Source of the DNA: Lachnospiraceae bacterium
Lineage (GTDB): Bacteria; Bacillota; Clostridia; Lachnospirales; Lachnospiraceae
NCBI GenBank assembly: GCA_009779895.1
Contig: WRBB01000006.1
Span: forward strand, 1 to 64,000
Length of the DNA stretch: 64,000 nt
Direction: 5' to 3'
Positions 55,299 to 63,600 of the stretch are shown here, piece after piece. Position 1 is the stretch's first letter. Each line of letters begins with the position of its first letter. The position numbers were made by a program, and so were the translations under genes. Below the pieces are notes generated by a model that saw nothing but the letters and a program-made list of their open reading frames with translations, searched no databases and was not told where the DNA came from.

Positions 55299-55904
55299 AT
55301 GACTACAAAAACAAAAAAAACCCTCGAAAAAATCGTCCATGATTTGGCAAATATGGACTATATCCGAACAAGTGATGTGCCTGAAATTCAACTATACATG
55401 GATCAAGTCACCACTTTTATGGACGCTCGTTTGGCCTCCACCAAACGCGGAGAAGAGGACAAGGTTTTAACCAAAACCATGATTAACAACTATGCCAAAA
55501 ACCATTTGTTGCCTCCGCCCGACAGAAAAAAATATTCCAAGGAACATATGTTGATTCTGATTTTTATTTACTATTTTAAAAGCATTCTCAGCATTCGTGA
55601 CATTGACAAGATTCTAAAACCCATTACCGACCGATACTTCAATGGCAAAGGTGCCATCACCATCACAGAAATTTATCAAGAGGTCAGCACCAATCAATCT
55701 CGAAAGGTGATGCGGGAAGAAACCTCAATTGAAGGTGCCCTGAAACTAGCCGAAAACACCTTTACGGATGTACCTGCCGAGGACCAAGAATATCTACAGA
55801 TATTCTCTTTGATTTGTAGTTTAAGCTTTGATGTTTACATGAAGAAAATATTTATTGAAAAAATCATTGACCAATTTTCTCCGGCACCGGATGAAAAAAA
55901 ATAA
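55299..55904 (+). CDS. DUF1836 domain protein (MerR-like HTH)
   Basis: The 201-residue protein matches DUF1836: DVPEIQLYMDQVTTFMDARL, KVLTKTMINNYAKNHLLPPP and KKYSKEHMLILIFIYYFKSI, then ILSIRDIDKILKP. The family is confined mostly to Firmicutes and is thought to contain a MerR-like helix-turn-helix, so a regulatory role is possible. Its stop codon lies only 2 bases from the stop of the convergent PHP gene. There is no room for a classical terminator between them. Confidence 0.85.
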   Translation: MTTKTKKTLEKIVHDLANMDYIRTSDVPEIQLYMDQVTTFMDARLASTKRGEEDKVLTKTMINNYAKNHLLPPPDRKKYSKEHMLILIFIYYFKSILSIRDIDKILKPITDRYFNGKGAITITEIYQEVSTNQSRKVMREETSIEGALKLAENTFTDVPAEDQEYLQIFSLICSLSFDVYMKKIFIEKIIDQFSPAPDEKK

Positions 55905-55906
55905 TG

Positions 55907-56647
55907 TCATCCCAAAAAGGCTTTTAACTTTTTTACATCTGTGGTAATTACCAATTCTTCCGGAAAATTGCAATAAGCAAACACATCTTTTATATTGTCG
56001 AAGTTACCGACTGCCGACTCTACGTGCGCATCACTACCTGTCGTCACCACGGTTTCATATTGTTTGCATAAATCCAGCATCGTCAAAATATTTTCTCGTG
56101 TATGTTCACGGAAACTGGTCGGTGCCAAAGAAGAATTGTTGACTTCCAGCAATGTGCCCGTTTCCTTTGCTGTTCTCACCAAAACTTCATAGTCAGGTAA
56201 ATAACGGCTATCATCCGGATGCCCGATGATATGTATATTGGGATTTTTCATTGCCCCTACATAGGCATTGGTATAGTCTTTCATCGTATAGTTTTTATTT
56301 GTAAATGTTATTTTATCAAAACCCTCACCAAAACAAGGCCCATGAATACTAGCAATGATGATATCCATTTGTTTTAAAAGTGGCTGTGGCATATCTATCT
56401 CACCTAAAGTATTCATGATGTTTAACTCTACCCCAAAAAGAATAGGAATGCCATAATAATCACGAGGAATCACCCGTAAATTGTGAAAATAAAATTCATG
56501 AAAAGCGCCCGGCAAGGAAGGTGCATGGTCCGTGATGGCCAACATTTGAAGATTGCGCCGTTTTGCCGCCTCTGCCATCTCCCGAATCGTGCTATATGCA
56601 TGACCGCTGGCTAAGGTATGGGTATGGGTATCTATTGTTATATTCAT
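55907..56647 (-). CDS. PHP domain phosphoesterase (YcdX-like)
   Basis: PHP-family metal-dependent phosphatases hydrolyse phosphoesters with a trinuclear metal site. The motifs are DTHTHT (HxH), ITDHAPSLPG, FGVELNIMN, IIASIHGPCFGEGFD, IIGHPDDSRY and TGSDAHVES, in the YcdX order. With the ATG at 56647 (MNITIDTHTHT; AGAGG upstream) the protein has 246 residues. The substrate is unknown. It is transcribed from a promoter (56685-56713) that overlaps the divergent promoter of the next gene. Confidence 0.9.
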   Translation of the reverse strand: MNITIDTHTHTLASGHAYSTIREMAEAAKRRNLQMLAITDHAPSLPGAFHEFYFHNLRVIPRDYYGIPILFGVELNIMNTLGEIDMPQPLLKQMDIIIASIHGPCFGEGFDKITFTNKNYTMKDYTNAYVGAMKNPNIHIIGHPDDSRYLPDYEVLVRTAKETGTLLEVNNSSLAPTSFREHTRENILTMLDLCKQYETVVTTGSDAHVESAVGNFDNIKDVFAYCNFPEELVITTDVKKLKAFLG

Positions 56648-56684
56648 ATATTTTCCTCTTTCTGGTGAAACAACACACAAATAT

Positions 56685-56713
56685 AGTATATCATTACTTT
56701 ACGATTGTTTCAA
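56685..56713 (-). promoter_or_regulatory. Promoter of the PHP gene
   Basis: On the minus strand TTGAAA (56708-56713) and TATACT (56685-56690) are separated by 17 bases. It interleaves with the plus-strand promoter at 56698-56726. Confidence 0.65.
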
Positions 56714-56726
56714 AGAATGATATACT
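56698..56726 (+). promoter_or_regulatory. Promoter of the zinc-ribbon membrane protein gene
   Basis: TTTACG (56698-56703) and TATACT (56721-56726) are separated by 17 bases and are followed by GAGGTAATAGTGAG before the ATG at 56787. Its -35 region lies inside the opposing promoter. Confidence 0.6.
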
Positions 56727-56786
56727 TGTGGTCATGAAAGTATTTTGAGCATTCACCTTTGTTTTTGAAAGTGAGGTAATAGTGAG

Positions 56787-57653
56787 ATGAAATGCCCGGT
56801 GTGTGAGCATGAATTAGAGATCCTAAAAAAACAAACTGCAATCAATCGAAATGGTGATCCTGTTATGAGCAAATACGCAGTTTGCCGTGACTGCAAAAAA
56901 CAGTGGAATTTAAGCAACAAAAATACAAAAAATAATCCTGTTTCAAAACCATCTACAAACACGGAGAAAAAAAGTACATCCGGCACCACTCAAAAAACGG
57001 GTCGCCCTAGTACACATAACAAAGCAAACTCACGTTTAAATTCAAGCTCATCAAGAAGCAAACCATCACCAAGGTCTCATTCCGGTTCATCACGTCCCAC
57101 ATCTTCTCACAGGCCGTCAAACCCGGGAAGAGGAAAACAGCGTTTGGGAAGTCAGGCAAAATCCTCGCCGCCTGCTCACTTGGCCGAGCGAAAGAAAAAA
57201 ACATCTGCACCACAGGTAAAAGAACAAGAAAAGGTATTCTTTCGAATTCCACGTATCATTCTTGCCATCTTTTCTATTGCCGCATCCGGTTTTGTCATTT
57301 ATGCGGGCATTGAAAATGGTATGACACGGATTCAAGAAGGGACACCCATTAGCATCATCCAAGGAAATAGCTTGCAAGTACTGGCATTTTTTATCGCTTA
57401 TATCTATCTGATTACTTCCGCTTGCTTTTTTATCACAGGTATTATTTTGTTGATTACGCAAAAAAACAACGGAAAGGTGGCATTTAGTCTACCCATCGTT
57501 CTATATCTTATCGGAGCCATTTCTGCTTTTGTAGGACGGGACGATCACCTTATGTTATCGGCTGGGATAATTGCCGTGATATTTGGGCTAGGATTGGCGA
57601 TATTGTTGTTTTTAAAAACACGGGCAGAAGAAAATGCCTTTTATGACGATTAA
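56787..57653 (+). CDS. Zinc-ribbon membrane protein with a Ser/Arg/Pro-rich linker
   Basis: The 288-residue protein starts with a CxxC...CxxC zinc ribbon (CPVCEHELEIL ... CRDCKKQW, residues 3-35). A low-complexity basic linker rich in Ser, Arg, Pro, Thr and Lys follows (about 48-150: SSSRSKPSPRSHSGSSRPTS). Four hydrophobic segments come next (about 155-175, 195-225, 233-250 and 256-278). No family was recognised. The layout suggests a membrane protein with a cytosolic zinc domain on a flexible, possibly nucleic-acid-binding arm. It ends 7 bases before tRNA-Pro. Confidence 0.75.
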   Translation: MKCPVCEHELEILKKQTAINRNGDPVMSKYAVCRDCKKQWNLSNKNTKNNPVSKPSTNTEKKSTSGTTQKTGRPSTHNKANSRLNSSSSRSKPSPRSHSGSSRPTSSHRPSNPGRGKQRLGSQAKSSPPAHLAERKKKTSAPQVKEQEKVFFRIPRIILAIFSIAASGFVIYAGIENGMTRIQEGTPISIIQGNSLQVLAFFIAYIYLITSACFFITGIILLITQKNNGKVAFSLPIVLYLIGAISAFVGRDDHLMLSAGIIAVIFGLGLAILLFLKTRAEENAFYDD

Positions 57654-57660
57654 TTCGCCT

Positions 57661-57734
57661 CGGAATGTGGCTCAGTTTGGTAGAGCGCTGCGTTCGGGAC
57701 GCAGAGGCCGCAAGTTCGAATCTTGTCATTCCGA
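57661..57734 (+). tRNA. tRNA-Pro (CGG anticodon)
   Basis: The 74-nt cloverleaf is complete. Acceptor CGGAATG pairs with CATTCCG, and the D arm is GCTC...GAGC. The anticodon stem CTGCG/CGCAG holds the loop TTCGGGA (anticodon CGG, reading CCG codons), and the T arm is GCAAG-TTCGAAT-CTTGT. The 3' CCA is not encoded. Acceptor and anticodon features (CGG start, discriminator A, G after the anticodon) fit bacterial tRNA-Pro. Confidence 0.95.
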
Positions 57735-57860
57735 TTGAAACCCTTATTTTCATAGTTTCTACCATAAATTACCCCTGCTTTCTTCCAAATTACTGGTATC
57801 ATATACATAATACTTTTCATTAACTTCAATACTATGTCCTACTGTAACTTTACGCACCCC
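57735..57860. other. Spacer between tRNA-Pro and the leader promoter
   Basis: This A+T-rich stretch shows no gene and no clear terminator; only a 5-bp GAAAC/GTTTC stem follows the tRNA. It is part of a 449-base gap between the membrane protein gene and the transporter; the rest holds the tRNA, the promoter and the RNA leader listed separately. Confidence 0.5.
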
Positions 57861-57889
57861 TTGACAAGTTGCGTGAAGCCTGTTATACT
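57861..57889 (+). promoter_or_regulatory. Near-perfect sigma-A promoter before a structured leader
   Basis: TTGACA (57861-57866) and TATACT (57884-57889) are exactly 17 bases apart, one base off consensus in total. The start site is expected near 57895-57897. It lies about 205 bases before the transporter gene, leaving a long untranslated leader or a separate small RNA. Confidence 0.8.
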
Positions 57890-57895
57890 ACCAAC

Positions 57896-58044
57896 GGTAT
57901 ATCAAAGGTGCTATGGGCAATCTGCCTCTAGCACCTTTGTTGAATTAATTAGTTTTGCACTGATACTAGTTTGTTACCCTCCACTTACTACGTTGAAGTG
58001 AGGAACATCTCCCTCATGATATACTTTTGATTGAAAGGTATATT
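57896..58044 (+). ncRNA. Structured RNA leader, candidate cis-regulatory RNA or small RNA (family not recognised)
   Basis: The RNA starting at 57896 opens with GGTATATCA, which can pair with TGATATACT (58017-58025) to close a multi-branched fold. Inside are a perfect 11-bp hairpin (57903-57913 with 57929-57939, plus an inner GGC/GCC) and a smaller hairpin around CACTT...GAAGTG (57983-58000). The 3' arm of the closing stem can instead form an 11-bp hairpin with the sequence just downstream (58018-58028 with 58034-58044). The two states exclude each other, as in a riboswitch. No known riboswitch, T-box or SRP signature was recognised; a 6S-like RNA is not excluded. Confidence 0.5.
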
Positions 58045-58102
58045 CAATGGATACCCGTATTAATAAAGATATAATATAAAACAATAAAAGGAGAGAATCA
58101 AA

Positions 58103-58933
58103 ATGAAAACAAAACTGACTGTACTTATGATTTTGCTATTTGCAATAACACTTGTCTTTACTGCCTGTGGTGGTGCCGATTCAACAGAAACATCTACACC
58201 TGCAGAGGCTGAGACAACAGAAGCCGATGATAATGAGGTTGTAGCAGAAGGCGACATGCCTGTGTTTCAAATTTATTCAGACAACGCTTTTCCACCGTTT
58301 CATATACTAGACGTTGCAACCGGAGAATTCACCGGATTTGACGTGGACTTGCTTGAGGCCATAGCGGCCGACCAAGGATTTCGAGTTGAGCGCCATCACG
58401 TTGGCTTCTCAGCCGCAATGGGTGCTTTGGAGGCCGGACAAGCTGACGGTATGATTGCCGGCATGTCGATCACTGACGAGCGTCGTGAACGTTTTGACTT
58501 CTCTGACGGCTACTTCCAAGCCGGACAAATTTTGGTGGTACCGCTAGATAGTGACATTCAAGGTTTTTCTGATTTAGCAGGCGAAGTAGTTGCTGCAAAA
58601 ATCGGTACTGTGGGTCTAACCTTTGCAGAAGAAATGGGCGAACAATACGGCTTTGAGGTCATCGCATTTGAAGATTCACCAACCATGTATTCTGCTGTTT
58701 TAATGGGTGAAGCGGCCGCTGCAGTAGAAGATCGACCCGTGATAGAGTTTGCTATTTATGAAAGCGATCTTGCTTTGCAAACGGTTGGGGAGACACTAAA
58801 TCCTCGTTACTACGGTTTTGCAGTTCGAAAAGGGGAGTTTCCAGAACTAATTGAAATGTTTAACCAAGGTTTAGCGAATCTACGCGAGTCTGGCTACTAC
58901 AATGAGATTTTAGCAAGATACGGTTTAAATTAA
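58103..58933 (+). CDS. Amino-acid ABC transporter substrate-binding lipoprotein
   Basis: The 276-residue protein has a lipoprotein signal peptide ending at C22 (LVFTAC), an acidic Thr/Glu-rich spacer (about 25-50) and a family 3 solute-binding fold. Landmarks are YSDNAFPPFHILDVATGEFT, GFDVDLLEAIA, GMIAGMSITDERRERFDFSD and AVEDRPVIEF; these fit polar amino acid binders (glutamine, cystine or arginine type). The ligand cannot be fixed from sequence. Codons look more G+C-rich here than in neighbouring genes. A strong hairpin separates it from the permease gene, as expected where the binding protein is made in excess. Confidence 0.92.
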   Translation: MKTKLTVLMILLFAITLVFTACGGADSTETSTPAEAETTEADDNEVVAEGDMPVFQIYSDNAFPPFHILDVATGEFTGFDVDLLEAIAADQGFRVERHHVGFSAAMGALEAGQADGMIAGMSITDERRERFDFSDGYFQAGQILVVPLDSDIQGFSDLAGEVVAAKIGTVGLTFAEEMGEQYGFEVIAFEDSPTMYSAVLMGEAAAAVEDRPVIEFAIYESDLALQTVGETLNPRYYGFAVRKGEFPELIEMFNQGLANLRESGYYNEILARYGLN

Positions 58934-58958
58934 AACTTGGGCAACGACAAAAATTTCC

Positions 58959-58993
58959 GATTCCATATAGCAATTTTCTTGCTATGTGGAATC
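58959..58993 (+). promoter_or_regulatory. Intercistronic hairpin between binding-protein and permease genes
   Basis: GATTCCATATAGCAA (58959-58973) pairs with TTGCTATGTGGAATC (58979-58993) as a 15-bp stem with one U-G pair and a TTTTC loop. No U-tract follows, so it is more likely a 3'-end stabiliser or mRNA processing barrier than a terminator. It would raise binding-protein output above that of the membrane and ATPase subunits. Confidence 0.7.
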
Positions 58994-59016
58994 ATTACTG
59001 AAAAGGTATAATACGA

Positions 59017-59700
59017 ATGAATTTTGATTTTGCAAGAGTATTTCAAGAACTAACCCCGCTGTTGTGGGATGGCTTTCAAACAACGGTATACGTTTCTATC
59101 ATCTCTATTGTGCTAGGCATGATGGTCGGCTTACTTTCCTGTTATTTTCGGACTTGCCGATTTCGCATTTTGCGCTTTTTAGCAGCCTCCTATGTATGGG
59201 TGATCCGCGGAACACCAATGATTGTACAAGCTTTCTTTTTCTTCTTTGGGCTCAATCAAGTGACACAGGCTATGCTAGGATTTCAGTTGCTTAGTCGAGA
59301 TATGGCAGGCATTTTGACGGTTACTTTGAATGCCGGGGCATATTTTACAGAAATTTTCCGAGGCGGCATTGCCGCTGTAGACAAGGGCCAAACAGAGGCC
59401 GCTCGCAGCTTAAGCTTGCCGCAGAGTCGAACGATGTTACGGGTGGTTTTACCGCAAGCGTTGCGTATTTCTTTGCCGTCTATGGTAAACCAATGGATTA
59501 TTTCAATTAAAGATACCGCAATTCTATCAGCCATTGCTGTAGGCGAGTTAATGAACCGAACACAGGTGTACGCTTTTGGAACCTTTGTGTTCTTTGAGTC
59601 GTTTATTTTTGTTGCAGTGTGGTACCTAGTGTTGTTATCAGCCTTGATGATTCTTTCAAATCGCTTGGAGGCACGAATGAATTATGACAAAAAAAATTAG
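59017..59700 (+). CDS. Polar amino-acid ABC transporter permease (HisM/GlnP type)
   Basis: The 227-residue membrane protein has about five helices and the family features [20 protein letters not shown] and [18 protein letters not shown]. The cytoplasmic EAA loop contains [18 protein letters not shown] and ends [13 protein letters not shown]. It forms the channel of the amino-acid importer, probably as a homodimer since no second permease is present. It overlaps the ATPase gene by 17 bases. Confidence 0.94.
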   Translation: MNFDFARVFQELTPLLWDGFQTTVYVSIISIVLGMMVGLLSCYFRTCRFRILRFLAASYVWVIRGTPMIVQAFFFFFGLNQVTQAMLGFQLLSRDMAGILTVTLNAGAYFTEIFRGGIAAVDKGQTEAARSLSLPQSRTMLRVVLPQALRISLPSMVNQWIISIKDTAILSAIAVGELMNRTQVYAFGTFVFFESFIFVAVWYLVLLSALMILSNRLEARMNYDKKN

Positions 59701-60415
59701 AGTTACAAACTTATATAAAAGTTTCGGAGAGTTAGAAGTGCTACGCGATGTGAGTTTAGATGTAGCTGAAGGGGAAGTAGTCTGTGTAATCGGTCCATCT
59801 GGTGGTGGGAAATCTACCTTTTTACGTTGTATCAACCGCTTAGAAACTGTAAGTGGTGGTGAAGTGCAAGTGGATGATGACATAATTACCGACCCAAAAA
59901 CCGACATCAATAAAGTACGTGAGCGTATTGGGATGGTGTTTCAAAGCTTTAACCTATTCCCGCATCTGACGGCAAAGAAAAATATTATGCTAGCACCGGT
60001 AGATCGCAAAAAAATGACAAAAGCTGAAGCAGAAGAAAAAGCAATTTCCTTGCTTACCCGTGTAGGCCTATCTGATAAGGCAGACAACTATCCGCACCAG
60101 CTATCCGGTGGACAGAAGCAACGGGTGGCAATTGCGCGTGCACTTGCAATGCAACCGGAAATCATGTTGTTTGACGAGCCAACTTCAGCACTTGACCCTG
60201 AAATGGTAGGGGAAGTGTTGCAGGTAATGCATGAACTTGCCAAAGAAGGTATGACTATGGTAGTTGTGACCCATGAGATGGGATTTGCCCGCGACGTTGG
60301 AGATCGCGTGATTTTGATGGCTGACGGGCAATTGGTCGAAGAAGGTAAGCCGAAAGATTTTTTTGCAAACCCGAAAGAACTACGGACACAAGAGTTTTTG
60401 AGTACCGTGCTGTAA
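59684..60415 (+). CDS. Polar amino-acid ABC transporter ATPase (GlnQ type)
   Basis: The 243-residue protein has Walker [10 protein letters not shown] (37-45), the Q-loop in [14 protein letters not shown], signature LSGGQKQR, Walker [15 protein letters not shown] and the switch His in [10 protein letters not shown]. The FNLFPHLT pattern is typical of glutamine/polar amino-acid importers. It energises the transporter formed with the permease and the lipoprotein. The operon ends at a strong terminator 9 bases downstream. Confidence 0.95.
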   Translation: MTKKIRVTNLYKSFGELEVLRDVSLDVAEGEVVCVIGPSGGGKSTFLRCINRLETVSGGEVQVDDDIITDPKTDINKVRERIGMVFQSFNLFPHLTAKKNIMLAPVDRKKMTKAEAEEKAISLLTRVGLSDKADNYPHQLSGGQKQRVAIARALAMQPEIMLFDEPTSALDPEMVGEVLQVMHELAKEGMTMVVVTHEMGFARDVGDRVILMADGQLVEEGKPKDFFANPKELRTQEFLSTVL

Positions 60416-60423
60416 TATCAATC

Positions 60424-60450
60424 ACCCCCCTGCATTTATAGGGGGGTCTT
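60424..60450 (+). terminator. Intrinsic terminator of the ABC transporter operon
   Basis: ACCCCCC (60424-60430) pairs with GGGGGGT (60441-60447) around a 10-base loop, followed by CTTTAATTT. The very G+C-rich 7-bp stem directly after the ATPase stop codon makes it a good terminator. Confidence 0.8.
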
Positions 60451-60480
60451 TAATTTGAGTATATGGAAAAATTGGAAAGG

Positions 60481-60513
60481 GGGCTACTGCAAAATTCTAT
60501 TTCGCAATAGCCC
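60481..60513 (-). terminator. 15-bp hairpin, probable terminator of the surface-protein gene
   Basis: Read on the minus strand, GGGCTATTGCGAAAT pairs with ATTTTGCAGTAGCCC around the triloop AGA. The stem has 15 continuous pairs including two G-U pairs, followed by CCTTTCCAATTTTT. On the plus strand the same positions give mismatches (A-C), so the structure is evolved for the minus-strand RNA. It lies about 125 bases after the stop of the minus-strand surface protein. Confidence 0.6.
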
Positions 60514-60566
60514 GGTGTGAATATCAGTTATTCACGCTTGGGTAAATATGTAACTTTATATGTTAA

Positions 60567-60616
60567 GGAAACCATAGCACTAGGGGTTAGTCTTACTTAA
60601 AATCCTATGGATTTCC
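60567..60616. repeat. Inverted repeat downstream of the surface-protein gene
   Basis: GGAAACCATAG (60567-60577) and CTATGGATTTCC (60605-60616) can pair over 11 positions with one bulged base, around a loop of 27 bases. There is no clear U-tract. It may be part of a 3' untranslated structure or an old element end; its role is unknown. Confidence 0.4.
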
Positions 60617-60637
60617 ATAACAGCAAACTATGCTTCC

Positions 60638-63600
60638 TTAATCTGGCAAACCTTGCATAACAGTCCACTCAATCACAGCTGTATAACTACCAACTCTTAC
60701 CATTTCACCAAAGGTTTCTACCATCAAACCATTGTTGGTACTATTCCAAGGTCCTGAAATATTTGTGCTCTCTGGTGGAAGAAGCGTACCTGGTGTATTC
60801 GCCGGTGTATGGCTATGAAATACCACAGCCGATTGTGGGGTTAGTATACTACTCATAAATCCACCCACACCATCTGCATGACGGCGCACAAGTCCATTTG
60901 GCAACTCGTGACTCATTGCCATATTGTATAAATGAATCGGCTCATCACATTCACAAAATGCTTCACTTTCGCCACATCTACTAATCAATATAGCTTCCAC
61001 TCTCCACGCATCACGGTTTAATCTGGTATCTGTTACAACGATATCCGTATGTGGAAGACGATTGCCAAAGCGTGCGCCTGCTCCGACATACATTGTTCCA
61101 AAATCAATTACATTCGGTCCAGATATGGTTAAGGTCCCTGTATATTCGACCAATCGCATGACGGCTGCTGGAATGATTGCATCATGGAATGGTATCGGAT
61201 TGATTCCCTGAATATTTCCGTTTACAAAATGTCCATTTAAAGTCAATGGTCTTGTGGTGCTCCCTCCGATCCAACCTGCTGCAATCCCACCTGCTGTACT
61301 GGGCAAACCGTTGTTTGGTGCCACTGTAATTGGACTATTTAAAATGTCATATAAATTATGATTAATTCCAAAGGGTGTTTCCGGACGCTGGGTATACGGA
61401 TTCACGCCGCCCATACCACGTTCATCACTTGCATGAACTCTCACTTCTTGTCCATGAGCCAAGGTAACACCTGCTAATGAGAATGTAAAAGCACCTGTAA
61501 TACCATCTGCTTGTACGGTACGCACAACGTTTGGCACATCCATAACCCAAGCGTTATTCACCGATACCCGAATGATTGAAAAAGGCTCCGCTGTACCCGT
61601 GATGTTTTCTGTACCTGGTGCAATGGTGCTAAGGGCCGGTGCCAATGTAACCTGTGCTGGTGGCATTACATCTCTGGTGCGTTCTATGTTGCTTAAAATA
61701 TCTTCTGTCCTAGATGGACGTCCTCGCCCATCATTGGCCAACGTTCTACCACCAGACCAACGTCTTGCGCCAATTACTCCTGCCGTATATCCCTCACCCA
61801 ATAAAGCAGGCGCATTATCCTGTTCAAAGACAACTTGGAACAATCCCTCTTGTATTGGGTCTACGCCAAACATGGCACGTTCATCTGTCGCACCCTCTCC
61901 CGTATGAACCACATTGCCATCAACATCTTCAAATTCCACTTCTACATACACTTCGCCAGGCCAAGCATCTCTCATAGACAAATTGACACCGCCTACAACA
62001 TCAGGGCGACCTTCTCCCACTGATACATGTCCATAGACCCGTCCATCTGCATTGGTAGGAATACGCAACCAATTGATCACAGCTGTTGCATTATTTGCAC
62101 TCAAGCGCCCAAAATCGGGAGTCATAGCTCCAAACTCTGTTTGGAAATCTGCGTCTGTTGCCGAAACAACTGTATTAAAGTTTGTACCTGTTACATTAAA
62201 ATCAAAATTTGTCCAAGCATAAATGGGTTCCCCCTCAAAGGTATCTGGATCCATTGCCCAAATCGCTAAGTCTGTATTATTTCCTTCAAATAACGAAGGG
62301 TTACCTGCTGTATGTATGGATGAAAATACGCGTCCGCCACCATTGTTACGGAAATCAAAATACAAAGGCTCATCAATACTAAAATGAAGTCTTGCACCTC
62401 TAAAAATCGATTGACCCACTGGCCTAGAACCTGTTGCAGTAAAAACGGTTTCTGGGCCTGCTTCTACACGAACAATACCTGTCGTATCATGTCCGCCCAA
62501 AGCGATACTAGAGTAAGAAAAAATATCTACTTGACTATAACGATCTTCCAATACAAAAGTATCTGTGCCACCAGCCTGTTCTGCGCGAGATGTAAAGAAT
62601 ATGCCGCCTCCCATCGGACCCATGGCATTGCCCCATTGATTCACTGCCGTATTGTCATTGCCGTTTGCTATATAATTACGAACGCTCAAATTTCCGCCAT
62701 TTCGGATACGTACATTGTTTGCCTCACCACTAAAACGAAGACCTTGACTTCGATTCTTTCCTCTGGATGCCGTGATATACACAGTTCCACCATCAATATC
62801 AAATGTTGCCCGTCGAGCTGCCAGAAAACGCAACGTTGACTGTCCGCCACCTGCGGCTCCACCTGCCCAACCAGGAACACCCAAACCATAACCATGAGAA
62901 ATAATACGCATCAATCCATTTTCTCCGACCACAAAATTAAAATCATCACCAAGAAGATGCATTGCCGTATCTCGCGCACCGTATACGCGCAGTGCAGCAC
63001 CATCATTCACCGAAATGCTAGAATTGTCTCCTGCTACATGCATACCACCACTGCCTTGGTCAATTGCCGCCCCATGGGCAAATATATTTAATTCTGTACC
63101 AACCCCTGACAAAGCGATAGAATATGTTTGGGTTAAATTCATATCTGCTCGTACCTTATTGCTTCTCAAGTCAACACGAGGTGACAACAATAATGCAAAT
63201 CCACGTTGATGATTGTTGGTCAAATTCATAACGGCACCTGTTTGCATCACCAATGTATGAGAGGAACGAGACACAAAAGCACTCTTGTGAGCCTCGATGT
63301 CAACTTGTGCCCCCGGGCGCAAAATTGTATTACCAATCAATCCATTGATTCCATCAGAGCGGACGCCACTAATTTCCGTCGCCCACGCTGCTACATTCCC
63401 AGTACCACCAGCTGGTGTCCCAGCTCGTGTTCCTACATTTCGTATATTTAAAATGGCTCGCTCACCAATATCAATAGTTCCACTTCCAGCAATCCGAATG
63501 GCGGCTCCAGAGCCACCGCCCGATGTAGTATATAAACTAGAATCCTGTTCCATTCTAAAATCTCTAATAAAAATATGATGGCGATTGTCGGTTGTACCAT

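Noticed and set aside
57550..57765. Minus-strand open frame across tRNA-Pro
   Set aside because: It covers the tRNA and the end of the membrane protein gene on the other strand and has no independent support.
57893..58060. Assignment of the leader RNA to 6S RNA or to a known riboswitch class
   Set aside because: I could not find class-defining motifs (T-box sequence, lysine, glycine, SAM, cobalamin or purine cores), and the fold is not clearly the 6S rod with a central bubble, so no family name is given.
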